Source: an uncultured bacterium (GTDB lineage Bacteria; Bacillota_I; Bacilli_A; RF39; UBA660). Taken from it: DNA of 53,398 bases. The position numbers and the translations under genes are program-made. The notes under the pieces were generated by a model. The model did no database searches and had not been told where the DNA came from. It saw only the letters and a program-made list of their open reading frames with translations. This document shows, piece after piece, positions 15,521 through 24,832 of the stretch. The DNA lies in assembly GCA_946560065.1 (NCBI GenBank), contig CAMNUE010000015.1:1-53398 (forward strand), written 5' to 3'. Each line of letters begins with the position of its first letter. Position 1 is the first letter of the stretch.

Positions 15521-18112
15521 TTACAAATTAACACCGTAATAAGCATCAATTAATATTTTCTTTAATTCATTTACAAGGGGCAATCTAGGATTGGCTGTAG
15601 TACATTGATCCTCAAAAGCCTTATTAGCTAACTCATCAATTTTACTCATATAATCTTCTTCATCAATTCCATACTCTCTAAAGGATTTAGGAATATCTAA
15701 TTCACATAGTAATTTATTGATAAGATTAATTAATGCTTCAACACCTTCTTCAACTCCGTTAACTTCCAAGCCGATCTTCTTTGCAAAACTAGCATATTTT
15801 TGATCAGCAATATAATATTCATATTTAGGAAAAGATACAAATTTAGTTGGTGCAGTTGCGTTGTACCTAATTACATAAGGTAGAAGAATAGCATTACATC
15901 TACCATGAGAAATATGGAATTCCCCACCCAGTTTATGAGCAAGAGAATGATTTATTCCTAAGAAAGCATTAGTAAAGGCCATTCCAGCTATACAACTTGC
16001 ATTATGCACTTTTTCTCTAGCAACTTTATCATCACCATGCTGATAGGCACGTATTAAATAATTATTAATAAGTTCTCCAGCTTTTTCTGCTAAGGCATCA
16101 GTGAAGTCACTGGCCATATTAGAAACATAAGCTTCAATAGCATGTGTCAAAACATCCATACCAGTATCAGCTGTTAAAACCTTAGGTAAAGACATTACGA
16201 AATTAGGATCAATAATTGCAACATCTGGAGTTAATTCATAATCTGCGAATGGATATTTAACGTTCTTATTCTTATCAGTTATAACCGCAAAAGAAGTAAC
16301 TTCACTTCCTGTTCCAGAAGTAGTTGGAATTGCAACAAACTTAGCTTTAAGACCAAGTTTTGGATATTTATAAGTCCTTTTACGTATGTCTAAGAATTTA
16401 AGTTTTAATCCCTCTCTATCTACATCAGGGTGTTCATAAAATAACCACATTCCTTTAGCCGCATCAATGGCACTCCCACCACCTAAAGCGATTATGACAT
16501 CAGGTTCGAATTTTCCCATCGCCTGCACGCCTCTGTCAATAGTATCAAAAGATGGATCAGGTTCAACATCACTAAAAATTTCAAAATGTACATGATTACT
16601 ACGTTTTTCTAATTGATAAATGATTTTATCAACATAGCCAAACTGCACCATAGAAGCATCTGTCACAATAAAAGCCTTCGAAATTCCCTGCATTTTCGAT
16701 AAATATTTGACAGACCCAGCTTCAAAATAGATTTTTGGTGGGATTTTAAACCATTGCATATTAACTTGTCTCTTTGCCACTCTTTTTAAATTAACTAGAT
16801 TTACACTAGAAACATTATCTGTAGTGCTATTTCCACCGAATGTTCCACATCCTAAAGTAAGAGAAGGGACATTAGTATTGTAAATATCTCCTATAGCACC
16901 GTGAGTAGATGGTGAATTAACAATTATTCTTCCTACCTTAACAACATTTGAAAAAAGATTAATGATATTCTGATTCTCTGCATGTACAACAGCAGAATGG
17001 CCCATACCACCATACTCAATAAGTTTTTCACTAACTTTTATACCTTCCATATAATTATCAACTACATAGTAAGCTAAAATTGGACTTAATTTTTCTTTAG
17101 AAAAAGGATACTTATCACCAATTCCATCTTCTCTAACAACGATAACCTTAGTATCAAATGGTATATCAAATCCAGCCTTATCAGCAATATCATAAGGATA
17201 TTTTCCAACAACATCCGAATTAAGCTCAAATTTTCCATCTTTTTCCTTAAACGTATATTGTAATAATAATTCTTTTTCTGTATCATTAACAAAATAACAT
17301 CCAGCTTTAATCATCAACTTTTCGAATTCATTTTTAATATAATTATCAACAATAACAGCTTGTTCACTAGCGCAAATCATACCATTATCAAATGATTTTG
17401 ACATAACAAGGTCATTAACACTAGTTTCTAGTTTAGCCGAACTATGTATATAACAAGGAACATTACCTGGACCAACTCCTAAAGCGGGTTTACCACATGA
17501 ATAAGCACTTTTAACCATTCCTTTACCACCAGTAGCCAATATTAAATTAACATCAGGATGATTCATAAGAGTCTGCGTTGCTTCTACAGAAGGTTCTTCA
17601 ATCCACAAAATACAATCTTTAGGAGCACCAGCTTTTACAGCTGCATCTAAAAGAATTTTCGCTGTTGCAACACTACATTTTTGAGCAGATGGATGAAAGC
17701 CAAAAACAATTACATTTCTCGTTTTAGCAGCAATTAAAGATTTAAAGCATGTTGTTGATGTAGGATTAGTAACTGGGGTAACTCCAGCAATAATTCCAAT
17801 TGCCTCAGCAATTTCCATATATCCTTCATCCTCATTATCAACAATAACACCTACAGTTTTATTATCCTTAATACTATGATAAATGTACTCAGAAGCAAAA
17901 ATATTTTTAGTTATCTTATCTTCACAAATTCCTCTTTTAGTTTCTTCAACAGCCATTTTCGAAAGCATCATATGATTCTCCAAAACTGCCATTGCCATTG
18001 CTTTTACAATTTTATCAATTTGTTCCTGATTAAGTTTTGTGTACTCATCTCTAGCAACCTTAGCTCTTTCAATTAAGCTATCTATGTTTTTCTTAATAGT
18101 ATCACTATCCAT
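15521..18112 (-). CDS. adhE: Bifunctional acetaldehyde-CoA/alcohol dehydrogenase
   Basis: 863 aa, full AdhE length. The N-terminal aldehyde dehydrogenase half (1 to about 440) carries SFDNGMICASEQAVIV with the catalytic Cys. The C-terminal iron-dependent alcohol dehydrogenase half (about 450-863) carries GGGSAIDAAKG and metal-binding HAIEAYVS, HSLAHKLGGEFHISHGRCNA. It reduces acetyl-CoA to ethanol with two NADH, regenerating NAD+ in fermentation, and forms spirosomes in known species. The start has GGAGGGG. The promoter region contains TTGTGATATAAT, which includes a Rex-like half site (TTGTGA) overlapping the -10; Rex control is plausible but unproven. Confidence 0.97.
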   Translation of the reverse strand: MDSDTIKKNIDSLIERAKVARDEYTKLNQEQIDKIVKAMAMAVLENHMMLSKMAVEETKRGICEDKITKNIFASEYIYHSIKDNKTVGVIVDNEDEGYMEIAEAIGIIAGVTPVTNPTSTTCFKSLIAAKTRNVIVFGFHPSAQKCSVATAKILLDAAVKAGAPKDCILWIEEPSVEATQTLMNHPDVNLILATGGKGMVKSAYSCGKPALGVGPGNVPCYIHSSAKLETSVNDLVMSKSFDNGMICASEQAVIVDNYIKNEFEKLMIKAGCYFVNDTEKELLLQYTFKEKDGKFELNSDVVGKYPYDIADKAGFDIPFDTKVIVVREDGIGDKYPFSKEKLSPILAYYVVDNYMEGIKVSEKLIEYGGMGHSAVVHAENQNIINLFSNVVKVGRIIVNSPSTHGAIGDIYNTNVPSLTLGCGTFGGNSTTDNVSSVNLVNLKRVAKRQVNMQWFKIPPKIYFEAGSVKYLSKMQGISKAFIVTDASMVQFGYVDKIIYQLEKRSNHVHFEIFSDVEPDPSFDTIDRGVQAMGKFEPDVIIALGGGSAIDAAKGMWLFYEHPDVDREGLKLKFLDIRKRTYKYPKLGLKAKFVAIPTTSGTGSEVTSFAVITDKNKNVKYPFADYELTPDVAIIDPNFVMSLPKVLTADTGMDVLTHAIEAYVSNMASDFTDALAEKAGELINNYLIRAYQHGDDKVAREKVHNASCIAGMAFTNAFLGINHSLAHKLGGEFHISHGRCNAILLPYVIRYNATAPTKFVSFPKYEYYIADQKYASFAKKIGLEVNGVEEGVEALINLINKLLCELDIPKSFREYGIDEEDYMSKIDELANKAFEDQCTTANPRLPLVNELKKILIDAYYGVNL

Positions 18113-18136
18113 AAATATACCCCTCCAATTATAAAA

Positions 18137-18150
18137 ATTATATCACAATA
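18137..18150 (-). promoter_or_regulatory. adhE promoter with a Rex-like half site
   Basis: On the minus strand TATTGTGATATAAT gives an extended -10 (TGATATAAT). TTGTGA matches half of the Rex operator (TTGTGA-N-TCACAA). The other half is poorly conserved. Confidence 0.35.
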
Positions 18151-18208
18151 AAAAGAAAGAAACTAGTCAAAATATGTTCAAAATTCATCAAAAAAGTTTC
18201 GTCAAAAA

Positions 18209-18712
18209 TTACAATTTACTCAATGGATAACCATTACGAATCAAATAGTCTTCAAGTGTCTCATTATCTTTTAAAATAGTCTTTGGAACATTAAGTTTAT
18301 TAAAAAATAACATTCTTTCATTATATTGTTTTAATTTCATTTCTATATAATTTTCTGAATTACCACGGTTTCTATATCTTAATACATAATTATTTAAATC
18401 AGATTTATCAGGATAGAACAAACTAAAGTTAATATTATTAGCTAAATATTCCTTAATAATATCTTCTCGGTCCCACACTAGCACAATGTCATATTTTGAA
18501 GTAGCGTCTTTTATCGCCTCTATGTAATTATCAGGCCAATTTGGATTGCTAGGACGAACTTCACCTTTGCGTCTTTCTAAAGATAAATGCTGAACCATAC
18601 TATTATCATAAGCGTAATCTGAAGAGTCTAGGTCAACAACGTTACGATATTTTTTAGCAAGTTCTGTTTTTCCAATTCCAGCAAATCCCGCAATAATTAT
18701 CTTTTTTTTCAT
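18209..18712 (-). CDS. P-loop kinase/NTPase of unknown substrate
   Basis: 167 aa. Walker A GFAGIGKTE is at residues 9-17, DLDSSDYAYD follows as a substrate/Walker B-like region, and a C-terminal helical lid is rich in Arg and Asn (RYRNRGNSENYIEMKLKQYNERM). The layout is that of a small nucleotide kinase of the type found in phages and Bacillota. The start has AGGAGATG. It stands alone, divergent from the GH3 gene. Confidence 0.7.
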   Translation of the reverse strand: MKKKIIIAGFAGIGKTELAKKYRNVVDLDSSDYAYDNSMVQHLSLERRKGEVRPSNPNWPDNYIEAIKDATSKYDIVLVWDREDIIKEYLANNINFSLFYPDKSDLNNYVLRYRNRGNSENYIEMKLKQYNERMLFFNKLNVPKTILKDNETLEDYLIRNGYPLSKL

Positions 18713-18848
18713 ACATAGTCATCTCCTATAACTTAATGATTATATATTATATATTATCTTTTTTTGAATTACTAATCAATAATAAAGAACTCGAAATGCT
18801 TGCTTATAAGTTAAAAAAAATATATAATAAAAAATAGGAGAATAAGAT

Positions 18849-21800
18849 ATGAAGAAGTACAAATTTAAAAATAAATGGAGTTTTCCAAGAGTAAAAGATT
18901 TTTTTCAATCGAAAAATAAATTAAAAATATATCTAATATTGGCATTACTATCGATGACAGTTGGCTATGCAACACTTAATACTACTCTTGGAGTAGAAGG
19001 ACTAGTAAGATTAGCAAAAAATAACGAATTAAAAATATATATTTCTAAATTACAAATAGATGGTGTTGATCAAAAAAGTTTACTTAGCTCAGATGGACAA
19101 ACTTTTAAATTTACCAGTAATCACATCAAAAATATTGGTAGTTCAATAATTGATTATCAGGTAACAAATTCTTCAAAGGAATATGATGCAGAGGTTGGAA
19201 TGACATGTTCCCCAGAAATTCATAATGATACAACTCTTCATTATGATGCGACAAGCAAAGTTCTTGAAATGGGAAAAGAAATGGATGGAAACGTAACATC
19301 TTCAACAGAAGTATCAGAAAAATTATCTTTATATAACGAAATAAAAAATCAAGTAAAAGGTGCTGATACTACACTAAACTTTAGTGCTGTATCAAGTTCA
19401 ACAAATGGAGAAGGTGTTTATTCGACAACAAATACCGATTCTGGGAAAGAAGTTTATTTTTACAGAGGTAATATAAGTAATAACAATGTCATATTTAATG
19501 GATTCTGTTGGCTTATCATTAGAACGACAGAAACAAATGGTGTAAAGTTATTATATAATGGTTCACCTAATGGTGGGCAATGTTCTAAACCATCAGGTAA
19601 TGGAATAGCTTCTATTTATTACAATAGTAGCAGTGATGATAATGCCTATGCAGGATATATGTATGGAACTCCAAATAGTTCAACGTATGCAGCAACACAT
19701 GAGAATAAAAACGATTCACTACTAAAAAAAGAAAATGATAATTGGTATGAAGAAAATTTCTTGGGCAAACCAGAAGCAGAGCTTTTAGAAGATACAGTGT
19801 GGTGCAATGATAGAAGTACACCAACAGATATATCAAAATGGACATCAAATGTTGGCTCATACAATCAATTAGGTTATGGTAAGAATCTAACACTATATGG
19901 TTTCGCAATTAGAGGTGGAAGTCATATTAGTAAGATCGAACCAACACTAAAATGCATTAATGAGAACGACAAATTTACGACAAATGCAGCAAATGGAAAC
20001 GGAGACCTAAAATATCCAGTTGGAGCTTTAACTGGTGATGAAGTAGTTTATGCTGGAGCAACTGGGGGACTAGTGGCATCAACCGGAACATCTCCAGCTA
20101 ACACAAATTATTTTCTATATTTTAATGGGCAATCTGCTTGGACAATGACACCAAATGCTTATAATATAAACTCAAATAATTATCTACAAGGTGTAGCTGT
20201 CTACAATGACGGAGGTTTAAGCTCAAAATGGACAAATGTAGCAGCAAGACTAATGGGAGTAAGACCAACCATCTCATTAAAAGAAGGGATAAGAGTGGCA
20301 TCAGGAAATGGTAGTCTTAATACGCCATATGTCATAGAAACTTCTCCAGAAGAAATCGATACTACAGAATACACTTGTAAACTAAACGTAAAATTAATCC
20401 AAAGCGAAGAAAAACTTATGGGTAAAGAATATTGCTTTGGAAATGAATGCTTTAATATCATCGGTTATGACAGAACAAATTACACATTGTTATCAAAATA
20501 TAATCTATTAGTTGGAAAACAAAAAATTAATGAAACTAATTATGCAGATATACCAACAACTGAAGAGGGATATGGTCTTCAAAGTTCTAGAGCTTTAGGA
20601 GACAAAGGAAATCCAATTGTAGGAACTATAGCCTATGGACAAACAAGTGAATACTCAACAAGTACAGTTAAACCTCATGTTGACAATTATGTAAACTATT
20701 TAAATGAAACATTTAGTTTAGGAGCAACAGGAAGATTAATAAGCCTTGAAGAATTGACAAAGATAGGATGTGCAGTTGGACAGCAAGGTGGTTGCTCTGC
20801 GGCATATAATGAGAATTACGAGTGGTTGTTGAGAACAACCTTCTGGACTGGAGAAAAAGATGGAAATAATAAAGTATATCTAGTCGGAGGAGATGGATTT
20901 CTTGGTTCTTCAACAGGAATTACAAATGAGATTTTAAGAGGAATACGACCAGTAATAATAGTTCCAGCAGATAAAGTAAATATATCTACTAGACCAGAAA
21001 ATCCTAATAATCCAACTTCAAATATCCCCGAAGAATGGCAAGATAACGGAATATTTTCAGAGTATTATGACCAAGCGTACGAAAAACTGCAAACTTTAAC
21101 ACTTGCAGAAAAAATAGGTCAATTGATGGTAGTTAGATACTCAAAAAATACTATTCCACAAGATGCTGTAAAAAACTATTTTATAAGCGGAACAACATTT
21201 TATTCGGTAGATTTCAATAGTAAGACCGAAGCAGAAGTAAAGAGCATGATATCAACACTACAGACAAATTCTAAAATACCAATGCTTATGGCAGTTGACG
21301 AAGAGGGTGGAAAGGTTGTTAGAGTTAGTAGTAACAGTAATTTAGCACCAGAACCATTTAAATCATCACAAGAACTATATAAAACGGGAGGGCTTCCGTT
21401 AATAAAAACAGATACGGTTAATAAGAGTGCACTCTTAAGAAACTTAGGATTAAATGTAAATTTTGCACCAGTAGTTGATATTGCAAGCAGCACTTCCTAC
21501 ATTTATGCAAGAACTTTAGGAGAAAGTCCAGAAATCACAGGACAATATGCCGTAACAGTAGTTGAAGCTAGTAAGAATACAGGAGTTTCATATTCTTTAA
21601 AGCACTTCCCAGGCTACGGAAATAATGCTGATACTCACACATCATCTTCAGTTGATAATACAAGTTTAGAAGAATTAAGAAATACGCATTTAGTACCATT
21701 TAAAGCAGGCATTGAGGGTGGAGCAGAGTCAGTTATGATTTCTCATAATATTGTTTCAGCGTTAGATAAAGAAAATCCAGCTTCTTTATCAAAGCCAGTA

Positions 21801-22064
21801 CATGATTTATTATTTAACGATTTAAAATTTACAGGGATTGCAATAACTGACGATTTGGACATGGATGCAGCAAAAGATGTTTCTAACAGATACACCAAGG
21901 CAATTCTAAATGGAAATAATATTATCTTGTGTTCAGATTATAAATCTGCAGCAAGTGAGTTAACAACAAGTGTGGTAAATGGAGTAATTAGTGAAGATTA
22001 CTTAAATCAAAAAGTATTTAAGGTATTAGCATGGAAATACTATAAGGGGCTAATGTCAAGTTAA
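18849..22064 (+). CDS. Secreted multidomain GH3 glycosidase with a fibre-protein-like N-terminus
   Basis: 1071 aa. A cytoplasmic basic tail and one hydrophobic segment (about 27-45) end in GYATLNTTLGVEG. This signal/N-terminal pattern resembles the small fibre-type protein at 23035. Residues about 60-130 form a beta domain with YQVTNSSKEYDAEVGMTC. Two copies of a gut-bacterial DUF6273-like domain follow (about 200-490 and 500-710; WTMTP, GVRPTISL and GIRPVIIVP ends). A GH3 catalytic domain occupies about 735-1065: KIGQLMVVRY, AVDEEGGKVVR, LKHFPGYGN, the Asp-His pair in ADTH, and the nucleophile region AITDDLDM, as in NagZ-type beta-N-acetylglucosaminidases. The usual KHFPGHG reads KHFPGYG. 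I infer a surface enzyme acting on peptidoglycan or glycans, tethered through its N-terminus. Confidence 0.85.
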   Translation: MKKYKFKNKWSFPRVKDFFQSKNKLKIYLILALLSMTVGYATLNTTLGVEGLVRLAKNNELKIYISKLQIDGVDQKSLLSSDGQTFKFTSNHIKNIGSSIIDYQVTNSSKEYDAEVGMTCSPEIHNDTTLHYDATSKVLEMGKEMDGNVTSSTEVSEKLSLYNEIKNQVKGADTTLNFSAVSSSTNGEGVYSTTNTDSGKEVYFYRGNISNNNVIFNGFCWLIIRTTETNGVKLLYNGSPNGGQCSKPSGNGIASIYYNSSSDDNAYAGYMYGTPNSSTYAATHENKNDSLLKKENDNWYEENFLGKPEAELLEDTVWCNDRSTPTDISKWTSNVGSYNQLGYGKNLTLYGFAIRGGSHISKIEPTLKCINENDKFTTNAANGNGDLKYPVGALTGDEVVYAGATGGLVASTGTSPANTNYFLYFNGQSAWTMTPNAYNINSNNYLQGVAVYNDGGLSSKWTNVAARLMGVRPTISLKEGIRVASGNGSLNTPYVIETSPEEIDTTEYTCKLNVKLIQSEEKLMGKEYCFGNECFNIIGYDRTNYTLLSKYNLLVGKQKINETNYADIPTTEEGYGLQSSRALGDKGNPIVGTIAYGQTSEYSTSTVKPHVDNYVNYLNETFSLGATGRLISLEELTKIGCAVGQQGGCSAAYNENYEWLLRTTFWTGEKDGNNKVYLVGGDGFLGSSTGITNEILRGIRPVIIVPADKVNISTRPENPNNPTSNIPEEWQDNGIFSEYYDQAYEKLQTLTLAEKIGQLMVVRYSKNTIPQDAVKNYFISGTTFYSVDFNSKTEAEVKSMISTLQTNSKIPMLMAVDEEGGKVVRVSSNSNLAPEPFKSSQELYKTGGLPLIKTDTVNKSALLRNLGLNVNFAPVVDIASSTSYIYARTLGESPEITGQYAVTVVEASKNTGVSYSLKHFPGYGNNADTHTSSSVDNTSLEELRNTHLVPFKAGIEGGAESVMISHNIVSALDKENPASLSKPVHDLLFNDLKFTGIAITDDLDMDAAKDVSNRYTKAILNGNNIILCSDYKSAASELTTSVVNGVISEDYLNQKVFKVLAWKYYKGLMSS

Positions 22065-22066
22065 GA

Positions 22067-22095
22067 AAATTGCTACTAGAATGTAGCAATTTTTT
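22067..22095 (+). terminator. Intrinsic terminator after the GH3 gene
   Basis: AAATTGCTAC and GTAGCAATTT pair over a 6-nt loop and are followed by T's. Confidence 0.85.
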
Positions 22096-22151
22096 AATTC
22101 AATTATTGTCCAGATTAAAGAACTATGATACCATATATATGAGGTAAAAAT

Positions 22152-22889
22152 ATGACAAAATACAAAGATATAAAGTTAAAAATATTACTAGCAGTAACAA
22201 TAACAGTAATGTTAATAGTCTTCACAATTGTAGCAACCAATATTACAGAATTAAAAAAAATGAAAGATTTAAATATCGATGAATCATCCAAACAACAAGA
22301 AGAAAATGAAAAAAACAAAGAAAAGGCTAAGATGCCAAAAACAAATGCAAAAGAAAATAAAGAAAATAGTGAAAACAATGAAAATAATGAAATAACAAAA
22401 AATGAAGAAATAACAGAAAATGTAGCTTTTACAAATGTGGGAAAAAAGAAGCCATACTTGACATTTAATGGAAAACAAGAAGAAACTGATTATCTAAAAG
22501 TATCTGAAGATGAAAAATCACTAAGTTTTAAAACACCATTATTTACAAATGTAGGAGATAGAGCAGTAATACATTATTGGATAACTAATAACAATAGAGA
22601 AAGTATTAAAGTGGAAAAATTAATCTGTCAAAAAGTAGTAAATAATGATTACAGACAATCTGACTCATCAAATAGTAAAGGTTTAACAGCAGAACAAATA
22701 GAAAAAGCAGAAAAATGTCTTTTAGTAACTCCAAAAAATGAATTGCAAGAAACAATTATTAAAGCTGGAGAAACAACAAAAAATGTTGGAACAGTCGAAA
22801 TAGAACTTACTAGTATACCAACAAGTAATGAAGATGTAATATATTACAATATTACATGCAAAGTAAATGCAAGTAGAGTGGAAAGATAG
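22152..22889 (+). CDS. Secreted fibre-type protein, paralogue of the gene at 23035
   Basis: 245 aa. N-terminal membrane/signal segment (about 10-32), then a charged linker rich in Lys, Glu and Asn (about 45-90), then a beta domain at about 100-240 with VIHYWITNNNRESIKVEKLIC. This matches IKLHYWISNKSANYDAKLNELTC in the gene at 23035, so the two are paralogues. The EKNKEKA...NENNE linker may work as a spacer. It lies between terminators, so it is monocistronic. I infer an accessory component of the fibre locus. Confidence 0.65.
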   Translation: MTKYKDIKLKILLAVTITVMLIVFTIVATNITELKKMKDLNIDESSKQQEENEKNKEKAKMPKTNAKENKENSENNENNEITKNEEITENVAFTNVGKKKPYLTFNGKQEETDYLKVSEDEKSLSFKTPLFTNVGDRAVIHYWITNNNRESIKVEKLICQKVVNNDYRQSDSSNSKGLTAEQIEKAEKCLLVTPKNELQETIIKAGETTKNVGTVEIELTSIPTSNEDVIYYNITCKVNASRVER

Positions 22890-22911
22890 AGCAATAAAAG
22901 CTCTTTTTTTG
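22887..22911 (+). terminator. Intrinsic terminator
   Basis: AGAGC and GCTCT pair across AATAAAA-type loop sequence, followed by seven T's. Confidence 0.75.
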
Positions 22912-22971
22912 TGAAAAAATATAAGAACTTTACACATAAAAAGCATAAAAAGAATAATTATAAAAAACAAG

Positions 22972-23001
22972 TTGAAATTTGTCAACTATTAGTGATACAA
23001 T
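22972..23001 (+). promoter_or_regulatory. Promoter of the fibre operon with a palindromic site
   Basis: TTGAAA at 22972-22977, an 18-bp spacer and TACAAT at 22996-23001. GTTGA-N6-TCAAC (22971-22986) is a perfect inverted repeat overlapping the -35 and is a candidate operator. The gene at 23035 has a very strong ribosome site (GGAGGAGAGGAGG). Confidence 0.5.
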
Positions 23002-23034
23002 TGTATATAGAATATGGAGGAGAGGAGGTAAAGA

Positions 23035-23634
23035 ATGAGAAAGAACAGAACAGCAAAAGTAGGAATTATAGGAATAATCTTCTTGTTAACAATTGCATTC
23101 GCTGCAGTATCAACAACATTAAACATTGACGGAACAACTTCAGTTAAATCAAACCAAGAGGATTTTGATAATAATGTTGTATTTTCTGATGGTGTAGACG
23201 TTGAAAATACTGCACCATACATAGAAGATTTAGATGGTCAAAAAAGTACAACAATGGTTCCAACATTATCTGATAATGGAAAAAAAATTACTTTTACAAC
23301 AGATGCTCTTGAATACAAAGAAGACACAATTAAATTACATTATTGGATTTCAAATAAAAGTGCAAACTATGATGCTAAACTTAATGAACTAACATGTACT
23401 GCAACACCACAAGGTGCAACTGAACATGAATACATAAAAGTAACTCCAGCTAATGTATTTAATACAAAAGTATTAAAAGCAGGAACTACAACAGAAACAG
23501 ATGACACTGTTAGCATTAAAATGATTAGATCTTATGTTGGAAATGACACATCAGATACATTGACATACAAAATTGCATGCTCAATAACTGCAAATGCAGA
23601 AGAAACTGATGTTGATGCAGGAGCTGCAGCATAG
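23035..23634 (+). CDS. TasA/camelysin-like secreted fibre protein (putative)
   Basis: 199 aa. Signal peptide at residues about 8-27 ending AFAAVSTTLNIDG, the style of substrates of SipW-type peptidases. A single beta-rich domain follows (IKLHYWISNKSANYDAKLNELTC, two Cys) and an acidic C-terminus (ETDVDAGAAA). An exceptional ribosome site and a dedicated promoter point to high expression. The SipW-type peptidase gene starts about 50 bp downstream, as in tasA/calY operons. Direct similarity to TasA is weak, so the assignment rests on size, signal type and neighbours. Confidence 0.65.
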   Translation: MRKNRTAKVGIIGIIFLLTIAFAAVSTTLNIDGTTSVKSNQEDFDNNVVFSDGVDVENTAPYIEDLDGQKSTTMVPTLSDNGKKITFTTDALEYKEDTIKLHYWISNKSANYDAKLNELTCTATPQGATEHEYIKVTPANVFNTKVLKAGTTTETDDTVSIKMIRSYVGNDTSDTLTYKIACSITANAEETDVDAGAAA

Positions 23635-23681
23635 TCATAAAGTGATTTTTAATAGAAAATAGTTAAAGAGTGGTGGGGATA

Positions 23682-24818
23682 GTGATAAAATTTATATTTC
23701 AAATCATAATTGAATGTGCACTACTCTGTATACTATTCTTTAACGTTTTTGTATTAAAAAAAGCAGATTGCTTAGTTGGATTATTAAGTATATCGGGGTT
23801 TTTAATACTACTATTAACAACTGTAAAATACAAAAAACCCATAAAACAAAGATGCAAAGATGTAAACTTCATAATTATTGGATTATCAATTATTTTACTC
23901 GGAATAATGTACCTAACTGGATTATTTACTGGATTTATTAGTACATATAGCCCTTTTTCTTCAACTAGTATTAGTACAAAAAAATGGATTTTAATAATTG
24001 CAATAGTAATAGTAGAAGAATTAGTAAGATACACAGTATCATTGACTGAAACAAAAAGAAATAATAAATATATCCTAAGTGAGATTATTATGTTTTTGAA
24101 TTTCATCATAATTGATGTAATGATAGCACCAAAGATTTATTCTCTAAGTAATTATCATCAAATATGTGAATTCTTTTGTTTGTTTTTAGTTCAGAGTATT
24201 TCCAAAAACTTATTTTTGAACTTTATCAGTAAAAAATATGGCTACGAGCCATGTCTATGGTACAGATTACTAATAGACTTATATATATTTATCATTCCAA
24301 TAAAGCCAGAAATTAATAGTTTTATTTTAGCAGTTGCACTTTTAATTTTTCCATATCTAATGTATAGAGTAATAACAGAACTAACAGAAAAAAGAAAAAT
24401 AGAAAATCGAATTCCAAGTAAAATAGACAAAGCCTTAAATACTGTAGAACTTGTAATAGTAGCAATAGTAGTAATGCTAGTTTCTTGTGAATTTAAATAT
24501 GGAATGGTTGCAGTAGCTAGTGAATCAATGACAGGTGCTATAAATAAAGGAGATGCGATTATTTATGAAAAATACAATAAAAAAGAGGACCTAGAAAAAG
24601 GACAAGTAATAGTATTTAAACATAATGACACAAGAATAGTCCATCGAGTAGTCAAAAGCTTAAAGGTATCAGAAGGGGAAATATACAAAACAAAAGGAGA
24701 TGCCAATAAAGAAGAAGATAAATGGATAGTGAAAAAAGAAGATATTATTGGCAAAGTAAACATGAGAGTACTATGGATTGCCTGGCCAACGGTATTATTA
24801 AATGAAATATTTTATTAA
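23682..24818 (+). CDS. sipW: SipW-type signal peptidase I fused to an N-terminal multi-pass membrane domain
   Basis: About 378 aa (GTG 23682 behind GGTGGGG; GTG 23670 and 23673 are alternatives). Residues 1 to about 255 contain roughly seven hydrophobic segments; one carries EELVRY, slightly CPBP-like. Residues about 265-378 are an ER/archaeal-type signal peptidase: a membrane helix, then the catalytic Ser in SESMTGAINKGD, the His that replaces Lys in IVHRVV, and Asp in TKGDANKEED. Canonical SipW is about 190 aa, so the membrane extension is unusual. It should cleave the neighbouring fibre-type proteins. It lies between the 23035 gene and DUF5305 in one operon. Confidence 0.8.
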   Translation: MIKFIFQIIIECALLCILFFNVFVLKKADCLVGLLSISGFLILLLTTVKYKKPIKQRCKDVNFIIIGLSIILLGIMYLTGLFTGFISTYSPFSSTSISTKKWILIIAIVIVEELVRYTVSLTETKRNNKYILSEIIMFLNFIIIDVMIAPKIYSLSNYHQICEFFCLFLVQSISKNLFLNFISKKYGYEPCLWYRLLIDLYIFIIPIKPEINSFILAVALLIFPYLMYRVITELTEKRKIENRIPSKIDKALNTVELVIVAIVVMLVSCEFKYGMVAVASESMTGAINKGDAIIYEKYNKKEDLEKGQVIVFKHNDTRIVHRVVKSLKVSEGEIYKTKGDANKEEDKWIVKKEDIIGKVNMRVLWIAWPTVLLNEIFY

Positions 24819-24832
24819 AGAGGGTGAAACAA

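Noticed and set aside
22115..22985. Hydrophobic minus-strand frames opposite the fibre gene
   Set aside because: Phe-rich products are the antisense of Lys/Glu-rich coding sequence; no ribosome sites.
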